Source of the DNA: an uncultured bacterium
GTDB taxonomy: Bacteria > Planctomycetota > Phycisphaerae > Phycisphaerales > UBA1924
DNA length: 9,990 nucleotides
NCBI GenBank assembly: GCA_938003595.1
Contig: CALKYH010000222.1
Location: 1-9,990 of the forward strand
Reading direction: 5' to 3'
Below, one piece after another: positions 1 to 6,477 of this stretch; the stretch's first letter is position 1, and each line of letters opens with the position of its first letter. The position numbers and the translations under genes were made by a program. The notes under the pieces were generated by a model. The model saw only the letters and a program-made list of their open reading frames with translations. It did not search any database and had not been told where the DNA came from.

Positions 1-538
1 TCTTCATCACCATCAGGTTCTTCACCGCGAACCGGTAGCGCTTGAGCGTCGGGATTTCTCGCGAGAACGAGCCGATCAGCTCCATCGCCTTCGGGCCCTG
101 CAGCGCCACCATCGCCGTCTGCATCGTGCGGTCGTCGATGTTCACCGCCAGCTCGTCCTTGACCTTCGCGAAGTGCCCCAGGAGCTTCTCGCGGTTGGAG
201 GCGTTGACCACCAGCAGGAAGTCGTCCTCGTCCATGCGGTAGACGAGCACATCGTCCCGCACGCCGCCGCGCTCGTTGCACACCAGCGAGTACCGGCACT
301 GCCCCGGCTGCATGTCGCTGATCTTCCGCGTGCACAGCCGCTCCAGGAACCGGCGCGCGTGCCGGCCCTTCACCCCCACGCGCCCCATGTGCGACACATC
401 GAACATCCCCGCGCTCGTCCGCACCTGCCGGTGCTCCTCGAACACGCCGCGATAGATCAGCGGCATCTCCCAGCCCGCGAAGTCCACCATCTTGGCGCCG
501 GCGTCGACATGGAACTGGTGCAGAGGGGTCCGGTGCAA
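1..538 (-). CDS. gcvT: Aminomethyltransferase, glycine cleavage system T protein (N-terminal half, partial)
   Basis: T protein of the glycine cleavage system. It takes the aminomethyl group carried by lipoylated H protein, releases ammonia and passes the one-carbon unit to tetrahydrofolate (family knowledge). 179 residues are visible, about half the usual 360-370; the C-terminal half lies beyond position 1. The sequence matches the family from its start: HRTPLHQFHVDAGAKMVDFAGWEMP near residues 2-26, FDVSHMG at 46-52, GGVRDDVLVY at 91-100 with the acidic pair D95/D96 where the family's folate-site aspartate lies, and VVNASNREK at 110-118. No ATG or GTG fits upstream. The start is taken as TTG at 538-536, because it gives the usual N-terminus and is preceded by GGAG at 549-546 with a 7-nt spacer. 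panC ends 117 bp upstream on the same strand, so gcvT may be its own unit. Confidence 0.93.
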   Translation of the reverse strand, partial: MHRTPLHQFHVDAGAKMVDFAGWEMPLIYRGVFEEHRQVRTSAGMFDVSHMGRVGVKGRHARRFLERLCTRKISDMQPGQCRYSLVCNERGGVRDDVLVYRMDEDDFLLVVNASNREKLLGHFAKVKDELAVNIDDRTMQTAMVALQGPKAMELIGSFSREIPTLKRYRFAVKNLMVMK

Positions 539-558
539 GGGCGATCTCCAGGGAAGTG

Positions 559-625
559 CGGGCGCGGCGCGCCCGGATGGGCAGGCGGGGGCGTCAACGC
601 TAGCCGAATCCCCCCCGACCCTCAA
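559..625 (-). promoter_or_regulatory. Weak candidate promoter and GC hairpin ahead of gcvT
   Basis: In the panC-gcvT gap, reading the minus strand, TTGAGG (625-620) and TAGCGT (602-597) are separated by 17 bp. They match the sigma70 boxes at 4 and 3 of 6 positions. A perfect 7-bp inverted repeat (575-569 with 565-559, three-base loop) follows, about 20 nt before the TTG start. The spacing is right, but matches this weak occur by chance and a GC-rich repeat is expected in such DNA. No intrinsic terminator for panC is visible in the gap. Confidence 0.25.
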
Positions 626-655
626 CGACGCCGCCCCTGAAAGCGTCCATCCCGC

Positions 656-1480
656 CTAGATGGGCCACGGCGCGTTGTCGATCAGGCGCACAGTCCCCAG
701 CCGCGCCGCGATCAACGCCCGCCCCGGGCCCCTCCAACCCGGCTCCCGCGCCCGCAGCGACTCCGCCTCCCGCGCCACCGCGTACTCGGCCTCCAGCCCC
801 TCGGCCTCCAGGACCTCGCGCATCACGCGCTCCGCCTCGCCCGCCGTCGCTTTTCCGCAGGCCTCGCACAGCGCCCGCGACACCGCCGCGGCGCTCGCTC
901 GCTCGCCCGCGCTCAGGAACCGGTTGCGGCTGCTCATCGCCAGGCCGTCCGGCTCGCGCACCGTCGGGCACGGCGTGATGGCCACCCCCAGCCCGTCCCG
1001 CGCCGTCATCGCCCGGATCACCTGCAGCTGCTGCCAGTCCTTCTCCCCGAACACCGCGGCGCTCGCGCCCGTCAGCTCGAACAGGCGGCGCACCACCTCG
1101 CACACCCCCTTGAAATGCCCAGGTCGGAATCGATCCTCCAGCCCCGGCGCCGTCGCCTGCTCCGGCAGCGTCGGCGCAGCGCGCCGATCCCCCGACGGGT
1201 ACACCTCGTCCACCGACGGCGCGAATACGGCGTCCGCCCCGGCCCGCGTGCACATCGCGACATCCGCGTCGAAGGTCCGCGGGTACCGCTCGAAGTCCGC
1301 CGGCTCGTTGAACTGCGTCGGATTGACGAAGATGGTCACGACCACCGGCCGCTCGCCCCCCGCAACCTCCACCGCGCGCCGGATCAGCGCCGCGTGCCCA
1401 TCGTGCAGCGCGCCCATCGTCGGCACGACCACGCCCCCGCGCAGACCGCCGAGCCCCTTCTCGTCCGTGGCGATGTGCAT
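656..1480 (-). CDS. panC: Pantothenate synthetase (pantoate--beta-alanine ligase)
   Basis: Cytoplasmic enzyme that joins pantoate and beta-alanine using ATP, through a pantoyl-adenylate, to make pantothenate for coenzyme A. At 274 residues it is near the family's usual 280. The nucleotidyl-transferase signatures are intact: PTMGALHDGH at 20-29 (the HIGH-like motif), FVNPTQF at 51-57, PSVDEVYPSG at 88-97, RPGHFKGV at 119-126, GEKDWQQ at 145-151 (usually GEKDYQQ) and MSSRN at 182-186 (the KMSKS-like loop). The ATG at 1480 is the only usable start, as no ATG, GTG or TTG lies in frame within the upstream gap. It leaves only about 18 residues before the VPTMG strand, against about 27 in E. coli PanC, so the N-terminal helix is short. 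The ACT gene ends 23 bp upstream, indicating co-transcription. The ribosome site is poor, a GGGGG run about 12 nt upstream. panB and panD are not in the window. Confidence 0.97.
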   Translation of the reverse strand: MHIATDEKGLGGLRGGVVVPTMGALHDGHAALIRRAVEVAGGERPVVVTIFVNPTQFNEPADFERYPRTFDADVAMCTRAGADAVFAPSVDEVYPSGDRRAAPTLPEQATAPGLEDRFRPGHFKGVCEVVRRLFELTGASAAVFGEKDWQQLQVIRAMTARDGLGVAITPCPTVREPDGLAMSSRNRFLSAGERASAAAVSRALCEACGKATAGEAERVMREVLEAEGLEAEYAVAREAESLRAREPGWRGPGRALIAARLGTVRLIDNAPWPI

Positions 1481-1503
1481 ATGGCGGAGATGCCCCCGGT
1501 CGC

Positions 1504-1998
1504 TCAGTCGTCGCGGCAGCCGGGCATCGGCAGGTCCGCCTCGCCCAGCAGGCGGAAGCCCTTCCGGCGCAGCAGCTGCCCCGCGAGCATCAGATCGTCC
1601 ACCGAGAGCGCGATGGTGGGGGCCCCGTTGGGCCGCAGCATCACCGGGTACGCGAAGTGGATGTTCAGCTCCGCCCCCAGCAGCGTCAGGCACAGGCTGC
1701 TCAGCGAGTGATTGCCGCGCAGCTCCACGACGAGGATGTCGCGCTCCGCGAACGGCTGGCTCATCCGCTTGAGGATCTCGCGCGCCGCGTTGGACGAGTT
1801 CGGCAGCAGGCGGATCACCGCGTGGTCCGATGCCTCGTGCACGCTCACCGAGCACAGCTGGCACTGCGGGTGCTCCTCGAAGCACTGCACCAGGTCCAGC
1901 AGCTTGCCCACCTTGTTGTCGAGGAACACGCTGAACTGCCGGACGCACGGAGGTGAATACCCGTGCGCGGTCTCCAGCGGCATGCCGACTTGGCTCAT
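1504..1998 (-). CDS. Stand-alone double-ACT-domain protein (IlvH-like regulatory protein)
   Basis: A 164-residue cytoplasmic protein consisting almost entirely of two ACT-like domains. The first (about 18-92) opens VRQFSVFLDNKVGKLLDLV, the typical first strand and glycine-containing turn of an amino-acid-binding ACT domain. The second (about 93-157) is more diverged and ends ALSVDDLMLAGQLLRRKGFRLL. No catalytic or DNA-binding domain is present. ACT domains usually sense amino acids, and this type is often annotated as acetolactate-synthase small-subunit-like, but it lacks the IlvH C-terminal domain. No acetolactate synthase gene is nearby. It lies 23 bp upstream of panC, whose pantoate substrate derives from the valine precursor 2-ketoisovalerate, so a role in sensing branched-chain amino acids is reasonable inference. 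The ATG at 1998 is supported by AAGGA 9 nt upstream, one of the clearest ribosome sites in the window. Its ligand is unknown. Confidence 0.85.
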   Translation of the reverse strand: MSQVGMPLETAHGYSPPCVRQFSVFLDNKVGKLLDLVQCFEEHPQCQLCSVSVHEASDHAVIRLLPNSSNAAREILKRMSQPFAERDILVVELRGNHSLSSLCLTLLGAELNIHFAYPVMLRPNGAPTIALSVDDLMLAGQLLRRKGFRLLGEADLPMPGCRDD

Positions 1999-1999
1999 C

Positions 2000-2054
2000 C
2001 GTCTGATTCCTTCCAGACGAGGCGCCTCGGGCCGATTCCCGCGGCCTCTCGAGG
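2000..2054 (-). promoter_or_regulatory. Structured mRNA leader of the ACT-panC unit
   Basis: The untranslated leader can form two consecutive hairpins. The upstream one pairs 2054-2050 with 2029-2025, and after a three-base AGA bulge pairs 2046-2042 with 2034-2030, closing a seven-base loop. The downstream one has a perfect 6-bp stem, CGTCTG (2019-2014) with CAGACG (2005-2000), around the loop GAAGGAAT, which contains the Shine-Dalgarno sequence. A competing palindrome, CGAGGCGCCTCG at 2018-2029, overlaps both and could form an alternative fold. The geometry would allow control of translation, but no known riboswitch class is recognised and regulation is inference. Confidence 0.45.
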
Positions 2055-2089
2055 CTCACACCGTTCCCACCCGATTCCGACGCTCCACG

Positions 2090-2118
2090 ATTCTATAGGA
2101 CCCAGGCGTCCGCTCCAA
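2090..2118 (-). promoter_or_regulatory. Sigma70-type promoter for ACT gene-panC
   Basis: On the minus strand, TTGGAG (2118-2113) and TAGAAT (2095-2090) are separated by exactly 17 bp. They match the consensus at 4 of 6 and 5 of 6 positions. Transcription would start near 2083, giving a leader of about 85 nt before the ATG at 1998. The site lies in the gap between the mqnD stop and the ACT gene, where a promoter is needed if mqnD transcripts do not read through. No clear intrinsic terminator for mqnD is seen, so some read-through is possible. Confidence 0.6.
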
Positions 2119-2144
2119 GCCTTTTTCACGCTATTCCAACCGGG

Positions 2145-3059
2145 TTAACCCTCCAGAACATCGATCGGCCCGGGTTCCGGGCACAGCCCCGCCGCGGCGC
2201 CCTCGCGCAGAAGCCGCGCGATCGCCCCCGCGCCCCCGGGGCCCATGTCCACCGTCAGCCGGTTCACATACATCCCCACGAAGGTGTCCGCGTCCGCCAG
2301 CGTCAGCCCCCGGGCGAACCCCATCGCCACGCCCAGCCCCGTCTCGCGCCGCTCCATCGCGTGCTCCACCGACCGCCGCAGCGTCGAGGCGATCTCCGCC
2401 CCCGCGCCGGCGCCGAACCGCGCGTCCAGATCTCTCCGCACGCAGTTCAACCCCAGCGGCAGCGGCCCGCCCGTGCGCTCCTTCCACCAGGCGCCCAGGT
2501 CCACCACCTGGTGCAGCCCCTCGCGCATGTAGGTCAACTGCCCCTCGTGGATGACCAGCCCCGCATCGAGAACGCCCGCGCCGCCGACGCGCTCCTTCGC
2601 CGCGACTGCCTCGATGATCCGGTCGAACTCCATCACCACATGCCGGAAGCCGTTCCCGGCGAGCATCCGCAGCGCCAGGTAGGCGCTGGTCCTCTCGCCC
2701 GGCACGGCGATCAGCCGCTCCGGCGACGACAACCACTCCACGCCGTGCGCCTCTCGCGCGACCACCTTGGGCCCGAAGCCGTCGCCCATGCTGGCGCCGC
2801 AGGAGGTGATCCGGTACGCCGACCGGGCGTGCGGGTAGGCGTGCGCCGACATCGCCGTGATGTCCAGGTCGGCCCGGCCCGCGGCACGCTGGTTCAGCGA
2901 CTCGATGTCCAGCGCCACCGGCCGGAACCGGAACCGCCCGGTGTCAATGGTGGGCTCGCGCTCGGCCTCCGGTGTCGCGTCGCCCAGCGGCCACCACATG
3001 AACGCGTCGTCGGGGTCCGGCGAGTGGCCGATGCTGAGGATGGGGCGATCGTCGGGCAT
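2145..3059 (-). CDS. mqnD: 1,4-dihydroxy-6-naphthoate synthase, MqnD (futalosine menaquinone pathway)
   Basis: 304-residue member of the MqnA/MqnD family, which has a periplasmic-binding-protein fold but is cytoplasmic. MqnD converts cyclic dehypoxanthinyl futalosine to 1,4-dihydroxy-6-naphthoate in the alternative menaquinone route. Support: SPDPDDAF at 13-20 (usual MqnD SPCPNDTF), ALDIESLNQRA at 49-59, DLDITAMSAHAYPHA at 64-78, SCGASMGDGFGPKVV at 86-100, LDAGLVIHEGQLTY at 164-177, DLGAWWKERTGGPLPLG at 187-203 and MYVNRLTVDMG at 263-273. H171 lies in the IHE motif at the position of the histidine proposed as catalytic in Thermus MqnD. The MqnD features argue against MqnA, though a family paralog remains possible. 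smpB ends 24 bp upstream, so the two are probably co-transcribed. No Shine-Dalgarno is evident at the ATG at 3059. No other menaquinone gene is in the window. Confidence 0.85.
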   Translation of the reverse strand: MPDDRPILSIGHSPDPDDAFMWWPLGDATPEAEREPTIDTGRFRFRPVALDIESLNQRAAGRADLDITAMSAHAYPHARSAYRITSCGASMGDGFGPKVVAREAHGVEWLSSPERLIAVPGERTSAYLALRMLAGNGFRHVVMEFDRIIEAVAAKERVGGAGVLDAGLVIHEGQLTYMREGLHQVVDLGAWWKERTGGPLPLGLNCVRRDLDARFGAGAGAEIASTLRRSVEHAMERRETGLGVAMGFARGLTLADADTFVGMYVNRLTVDMGPGGAGAIARLLREGAAAGLCPEPGPIDVLEG

Positions 3060-3083
3060 GGCGGAGTGTAGCCCGGCGCGGCC

Positions 3084-3563
3084 CTACCGCCGCTTGCTCA
3101 TCGCCCGCCGGATGTCCCGATCCGCCTCGCGCTTCTTCACATCCTCGCGCTTGTCGTACTCGGCCTTGCCCACGGCCAGCCCGATCAGCAGCTTCACGCG
3201 CCCGTCCTTGAAGTACATCTTCAGCGGCACGATCGTCGTGCCCTTGGACATCGAGTCCCGCGCCAGCTGACGGATCTGCTTCTTGTGCGCCAGCAGCACG
3301 CGGTTCCGCCCCGGGTCGTGCTGGTTCACCCCCGCCGCGGGCCCGTACTCCTCGATCCGCACGCTGTGCACCATCAGCTCCGGCGGCTCCTCCACAGCGC
3401 GGACATAGCCCTCCGCCAGCGACACCTTGCCCTCGCGGATGCTCTTGACCTCCGAGCCCTGCAGCTTGATCCCCACCTCGAGCGTGTCAGTGATGTGATA
3501 GTCCCTGCGCGCGCGACGGTTCTCGATCGTGGGTGCGTCGGATTGGCCCTTCTTCTTCGCCAT
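3084..3563 (-). CDS. smpB: SsrA-binding protein SmpB
   Basis: 159-residue RNA-binding partner of tmRNA. It delivers alanyl-tmRNA to ribosomes stalled on broken mRNAs for trans-translation. The OB-fold core is clear: IENRRARRDYHITDTLEVGIKLQGSEVKSIREGKVSLAEGYVR at about 13-55, NQHDPGRNRVLLAHKKQIRQL at about 79-99, and TIVPLKMYFKDGRVKLLIGLAVGKAEYDKRED at about 109-140. The basic tail, KKREADRDIRRAMSKRR, is the part that enters the decoding site in known SmpB proteins and looks complete. The ATG at 3563 gives the usual MAKK start; no good Shine-Dalgarno precedes it. It lies 48 bp after the REC-GGDEF gene and 24 bp before mqnD. The tmRNA gene (ssrA) is not in this window. Confidence 0.97.
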   Translation of the reverse strand: MAKKKGQSDAPTIENRRARRDYHITDTLEVGIKLQGSEVKSIREGKVSLAEGYVRAVEEPPELMVHSVRIEEYGPAAGVNQHDPGRNRVLLAHKKQIRQLARDSMSKGTTIVPLKMYFKDGRVKLLIGLAVGKAEYDKREDVKKREADRDIRRAMSKRR

Positions 3564-3611
3564 GGCGCTGCGCTCGGACGGCGGCGAGCCTAGACCCGCC
3601 CGCCCCCGCGA

Positions 3612-4691
3612 TCAACGCCCGGCGCCCCGGCGCGACAGCGCCGGCGGCTCGCCCGAGGCCGGAATCGGCTCGCCGTCCGGCCCGCACACCATGATCGTCC
3701 GCTTGCCCGCGGCCTTGGCCGCGTACAGCGCGTTGTCCGCCTGCGCGAGAAGCTGGTCCGGGTTCGCCGGGTGGCTCTGGTGCAGCGAGGCGATCCCCAC
3801 GGACATGCGGCACAGGGCCAGCGGCCCGACGATCGCCGCCGCGCGGTCCTCGAACGCCCGGCTCAGCCGCTGGGCCAGGTGGGCCGCCGTCTCGCAGCTG
3901 GTCTGGGGCAGCAGCGCCAGGAACTCATCGCCGCCGAACCGGGCCGCGACATCGCTGGACCGCGCCTGCTCCCGGATGATCGACCCGGCCAGGGTCAGCA
4001 CCTCGTCGCCGCGCTGGTGGCCCAGCGTGTCGTTGACCTGCTTGAAGCCGTCCAGGTCCACCATCACGCACGAGAGATCATGCCCGTACCGCAGCGCCTG
4101 CGCGAACATCTGCCCGAGCAGGCCCTGCAGGCGACGACGATTGGCCAGGCCCGTCAGGTCGTCCGTCAGCGCCATCTGCTCGAGCCGAAGCACGGCCTCC
4201 TGCAGCTCATCGTTCCGGATCCGCAGCGCCTCGTGCGAGTCGTTCAGCGCCTGCTGCAGCCGGCGGTTCTCCTCCTGCATGCGCGCCGCCGCGAGGTTCT
4301 TCTCCAGCACCAGCGGCAGCGAAGCGAGCAGCTCGCGCGACTTCACGACATAGTCGTTCGCGCCCGCCTTGATCGCCGCGACCGCCGTCTCCGGCTGGCT
4401 CTGTCCGGTGACCATGATGATCGGGGCGTCGAAGCCGCGCTCGCGCATGATGCGGAGCCCGTCCAGGCCCGTGCCGTCGGGCAGGTTGAAGTCGCACAGC
4501 GCCGCGTCGAAGGCCGTCAGGTCGATCGTCGAGAGCGGCGCCAGTCGATGCACATGGGTGACGCTCGCCCCGCCGGCGCGCCGCTCGATCGACTCGGTCA
4601 CCAGCGCCGCCGTGTCGGGATCGTCCTCGATCACGAGCACGCGCACGCCCGTCGGCGGCGGCGAATCCGGGCTGGGATGGCGGTCGGTCAT
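3612..4691 (-). CDS. Response regulator with REC and GGDEF domains (diguanylate cyclase)
   Basis: 359-residue cytoplasmic response regulator predicted to make cyclic di-GMP from two GTP. The receiver domain (about 16-130) has the acidic pocket E22/D23/D24, phospho-acceptor D67 in CDFNLPDGTG, T95 in VTGQ and K117 in VVKS, so it should accept phosphate. A helical linker, likely coiled coil (about 130-172), carries RRLQQALNDSHEALRIRNDELQEAV and favours dimers. The cyclase domain (about 173-335) starts LTDDLTGLANRRRL and has an intact GGDEF at 253-257. RSSD at 244-247, five residues before it, is the RxxD inhibitory site for product feedback. The last 25 residues are low-complexity. There is no EAL domain. 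The sensor kinase gene 116 bp upstream on the same strand is the natural candidate partner. The ATG at 4691 has only a weak AGG before it. Confidence 0.92.
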   Translation of the reverse strand: MTDRHPSPDSPPPTGVRVLVIEDDPDTAALVTESIERRAGGASVTHVHRLAPLSTIDLTAFDAALCDFNLPDGTGLDGLRIMRERGFDAPIIMVTGQSQPETAVAAIKAGANDYVVKSRELLASLPLVLEKNLAAARMQEENRRLQQALNDSHEALRIRNDELQEAVLRLEQMALTDDLTGLANRRRLQGLLGQMFAQALRYGHDLSCVMVDLDGFKQVNDTLGHQRGDEVLTLAGSIIREQARSSDVAARFGGDEFLALLPQTSCETAAHLAQRLSRAFEDRAAAIVGPLALCRMSVGIASLHQSHPANPDQLLAQADNALYAAKAAGKRTIMVCGPDGEPIPASGEPPALSRRGAGR

Positions 4692-4807
4692 ACGGGCCTG
4701 CAGGGGGTGCCTTCGCCCGCCCGGTTGGCGCCGGGGCGCGGCTCGGCACGATCATCGGCCCATTCCCCGCGGCTCTGGACCCTCCCGGCCCGATCCGGCC
4801 GATCCCC

Positions 4808-6424
4808 TCAGGCCGCCCGGCCCTGGGCCTCTCCCGCGGCCACCCTATCGGGCGGGATGGTGAACACGAACCGCGATCCGGCGCCGGGCCTGCTGATCAA
4901 CGCGAGCGAGCCCTCCCAGCGCTCGACCATCGCCTTCACCGACGCCAGCCCCACGCCCTTGCCCGCCACGCCCTCCGGCGCCGTGGACGCCCTGCGGAAC
5001 AACTGGAAGACGCGCTCGTGGTCGTCCTCGGGAATGCCCGGGCCGGTGTCCGCCACGGTCACGGTCGCCCCGAGCGGGCCCGTCGTCGCCGAGACGCTGA
5101 TCCGGCGCACCGGCTCGTCGCCCATGTACTTGATGGCGTTGTCGATCAGGTTCTGCAGCACATGGCGCAGCCGCGCCCGCTCGATGAGCAGCGTCGGCAT
5201 CGGATCGTGCACCGTCAGCGTCACCCCGGCGCGGCGCAGGTCATGCTCGAACGCCAGCGCCACCTCGTCCACCACGGCGCGCAGCTCCACGACCTCCAGC
5301 TGCTCCGCCTCGACGCCGATGCGGCTCAGCTCCAGCACATCGCTGAGCATGCTCTGCTCCAGCTCCGCGTTCGCCAGCGCCCGGTCCAGCCGTTCGACCA
5401 CCTCCGCCGGCAGCGTCCCGCCGGAGCGGATCTTGATGCTCTCGATCATCCCCTCGATGTTCCGCAGCGGCGCCATCAGGTCGTGCCCGATGAGCCGCAC
5501 GAACTCCGATTTCTCCGCCAGCTCCAGCTGCAGGAACTCGTTCGCGCGGCGCAGCTGCGTGGTCCGCGACTGCACCGCTTCCTCCAGCCCGCGGTTGGCC
5601 GTCCGCATGCCCTCGATCGCGTCGCTCAGCCGCTGCGCCATGATGTTGAACGCCCGCGCCAGCGTCGTGATCTCCGGCGGCCCGTGCTCGGCGATCGCCC
5701 CCGGGCGACGGCCCTCGGTCAGCGACTCCGCCGCCCGCACAATGCGCCGCAGCGGGCGCGTGATCCGACGCATCCACAGCGCCACCGCCGGGGCCGCGAA
5801 CGCCACCGACGCCAGCACCGCCACCGCCATCGTCGTCGCCGCCTTCTGGCGCGCATCCTGGACCGTCGGGTCCAGCCAGCACACCGTCACATACCCCGTC
5901 GGACGCGCCGAGCCGCCCGGCTCCCACACCGGCATGCGCTGCGCCAACCCCAGCAGCTCGCGCCCGTCGAACAGCGACCTCGGCTCCGTCAGCGGCGCCG
6001 GCGTGTCGTTCCGATCGATGCCCATCGCCGACCACGCCCGGTCGCTCCGCACCGCTGTCGCGATGATCCGCCCCCGCGCGTCCCGCGCGATCGCGAACTG
6101 CACTCGCCAGTCGGCCAGCGCCTTGTTCAACTCCACCTGCGCCGCGTCCGGACCCGCGACCGCCAGCCGTTCGGCCAGCTGGCGCGTCGATCGCGCCGCG
6201 TCCGACCGCATCAGCTCATCCAGCCTCGCATCCACCGCCCACGACAGCGTCAGCCCCGCCAGCGCGTGCGCCGCCACCACGATCGCCGTCAGGCCGAGCA
6301 GCGCCTTGGCCGCCAGCGACAAGCGCGGCCAGCGCAGCGGTTTCCACTTCGGACCGGCGTTCCACGGCGTCAAGGCGGGGCGCTCCTGCGGGCTCGCCCG
6401 GGGATCGGGCGCATCGCAGGGCAT
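4808..6424 (-). CDS. Membrane sensor histidine kinase (HAMP, HisKA, HATPase)
   Basis: 538-residue inner-membrane sensor kinase. After a proline-rich cytoplasmic tail come TM1 (about 38-62), an extracytoplasmic sensor of about 130 residues with no family I recognise, and TM2 (about 196-217). A HAMP linker follows (RRITRPLRRIVRAAESLTEG... at 219-270), then a coiled coil (270-305) and the HisKA helix with H314 in LIGHDLMAPLRN. The ATPase has the N box (QNLIDNAIKY, N425 and N429), G1 box DTGPGI at 459-464, an F box around VFQLF at 472-476 and G2 box GKGVGLA at 488-494, so autophosphorylation looks possible. It has no receiver domain of its own. The REC-GGDEF gene downstream is the likely target. 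The PPIase lipoprotein gene ends 53 bp upstream; an envelope-stress link is speculation. No Shine-Dalgarno supports the chosen ATG, so the start could be further in. Confidence 0.93.
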   Translation of the reverse strand: MPCDAPDPRASPQERPALTPWNAGPKWKPLRWPRLSLAAKALLGLTAIVVAAHALAGLTLSWAVDARLDELMRSDAARSTRQLAERLAVAGPDAAQVELNKALADWRVQFAIARDARGRIIATAVRSDRAWSAMGIDRNDTPAPLTEPRSLFDGRELLGLAQRMPVWEPGGSARPTGYVTVCWLDPTVQDARQKAATTMAVAVLASVAFAAPAVALWMRRITRPLRRIVRAAESLTEGRRPGAIAEHGPPEITTLARAFNIMAQRLSDAIEGMRTANRGLEEAVQSRTTQLRRANEFLQLELAEKSEFVRLIGHDLMAPLRNIEGMIESIKIRSGGTLPAEVVERLDRALANAELEQSMLSDVLELSRIGVEAEQLEVVELRAVVDEVALAFEHDLRRAGVTLTVHDPMPTLLIERARLRHVLQNLIDNAIKYMGDEPVRRISVSATTGPLGATVTVADTGPGIPEDDHERVFQLFRRASTAPEGVAGKGVGLASVKAMVERWEGSLALISRPGAGSRFVFTIPPDRVAAGEAQGRAA

Positions 6425-6452
6425 CGGCCCGGCCCGCGGCGCCCTGAAGGTC

Positions 6453-6471
6453 CGACCCTGTTATCGGGTCG
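6453..6471 (-). other. Intergenic hairpin between PPIase and kinase genes
   Basis: The perfect 6-bp inverted repeat CGACCC/GGGTCG encloses a seven-base loop, just after the PPIase stop codon at 6478. No T tract follows on the minus strand, so it is not a standard intrinsic terminator. It could be a partial pause or mRNA-stability element, or chance in GC-rich DNA. Confidence 0.35.
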
Positions 6472-6477
6472 CCCCCA

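Noticed and set aside
1481..2059. N-terminal extension of panC to a 467-residue protein
   Set aside because: The extension is out of frame with the real ACT protein encoded by the same DNA and has no family similarity. PanC begins normally at 1480.
2121..2154. Possible mqnD terminator with GGGTTAACCC and a nearby A run on the minus strand
   Set aside because: The palindrome contains the stop codon, is too short, and is not followed by a T tract on the transcribed strand.
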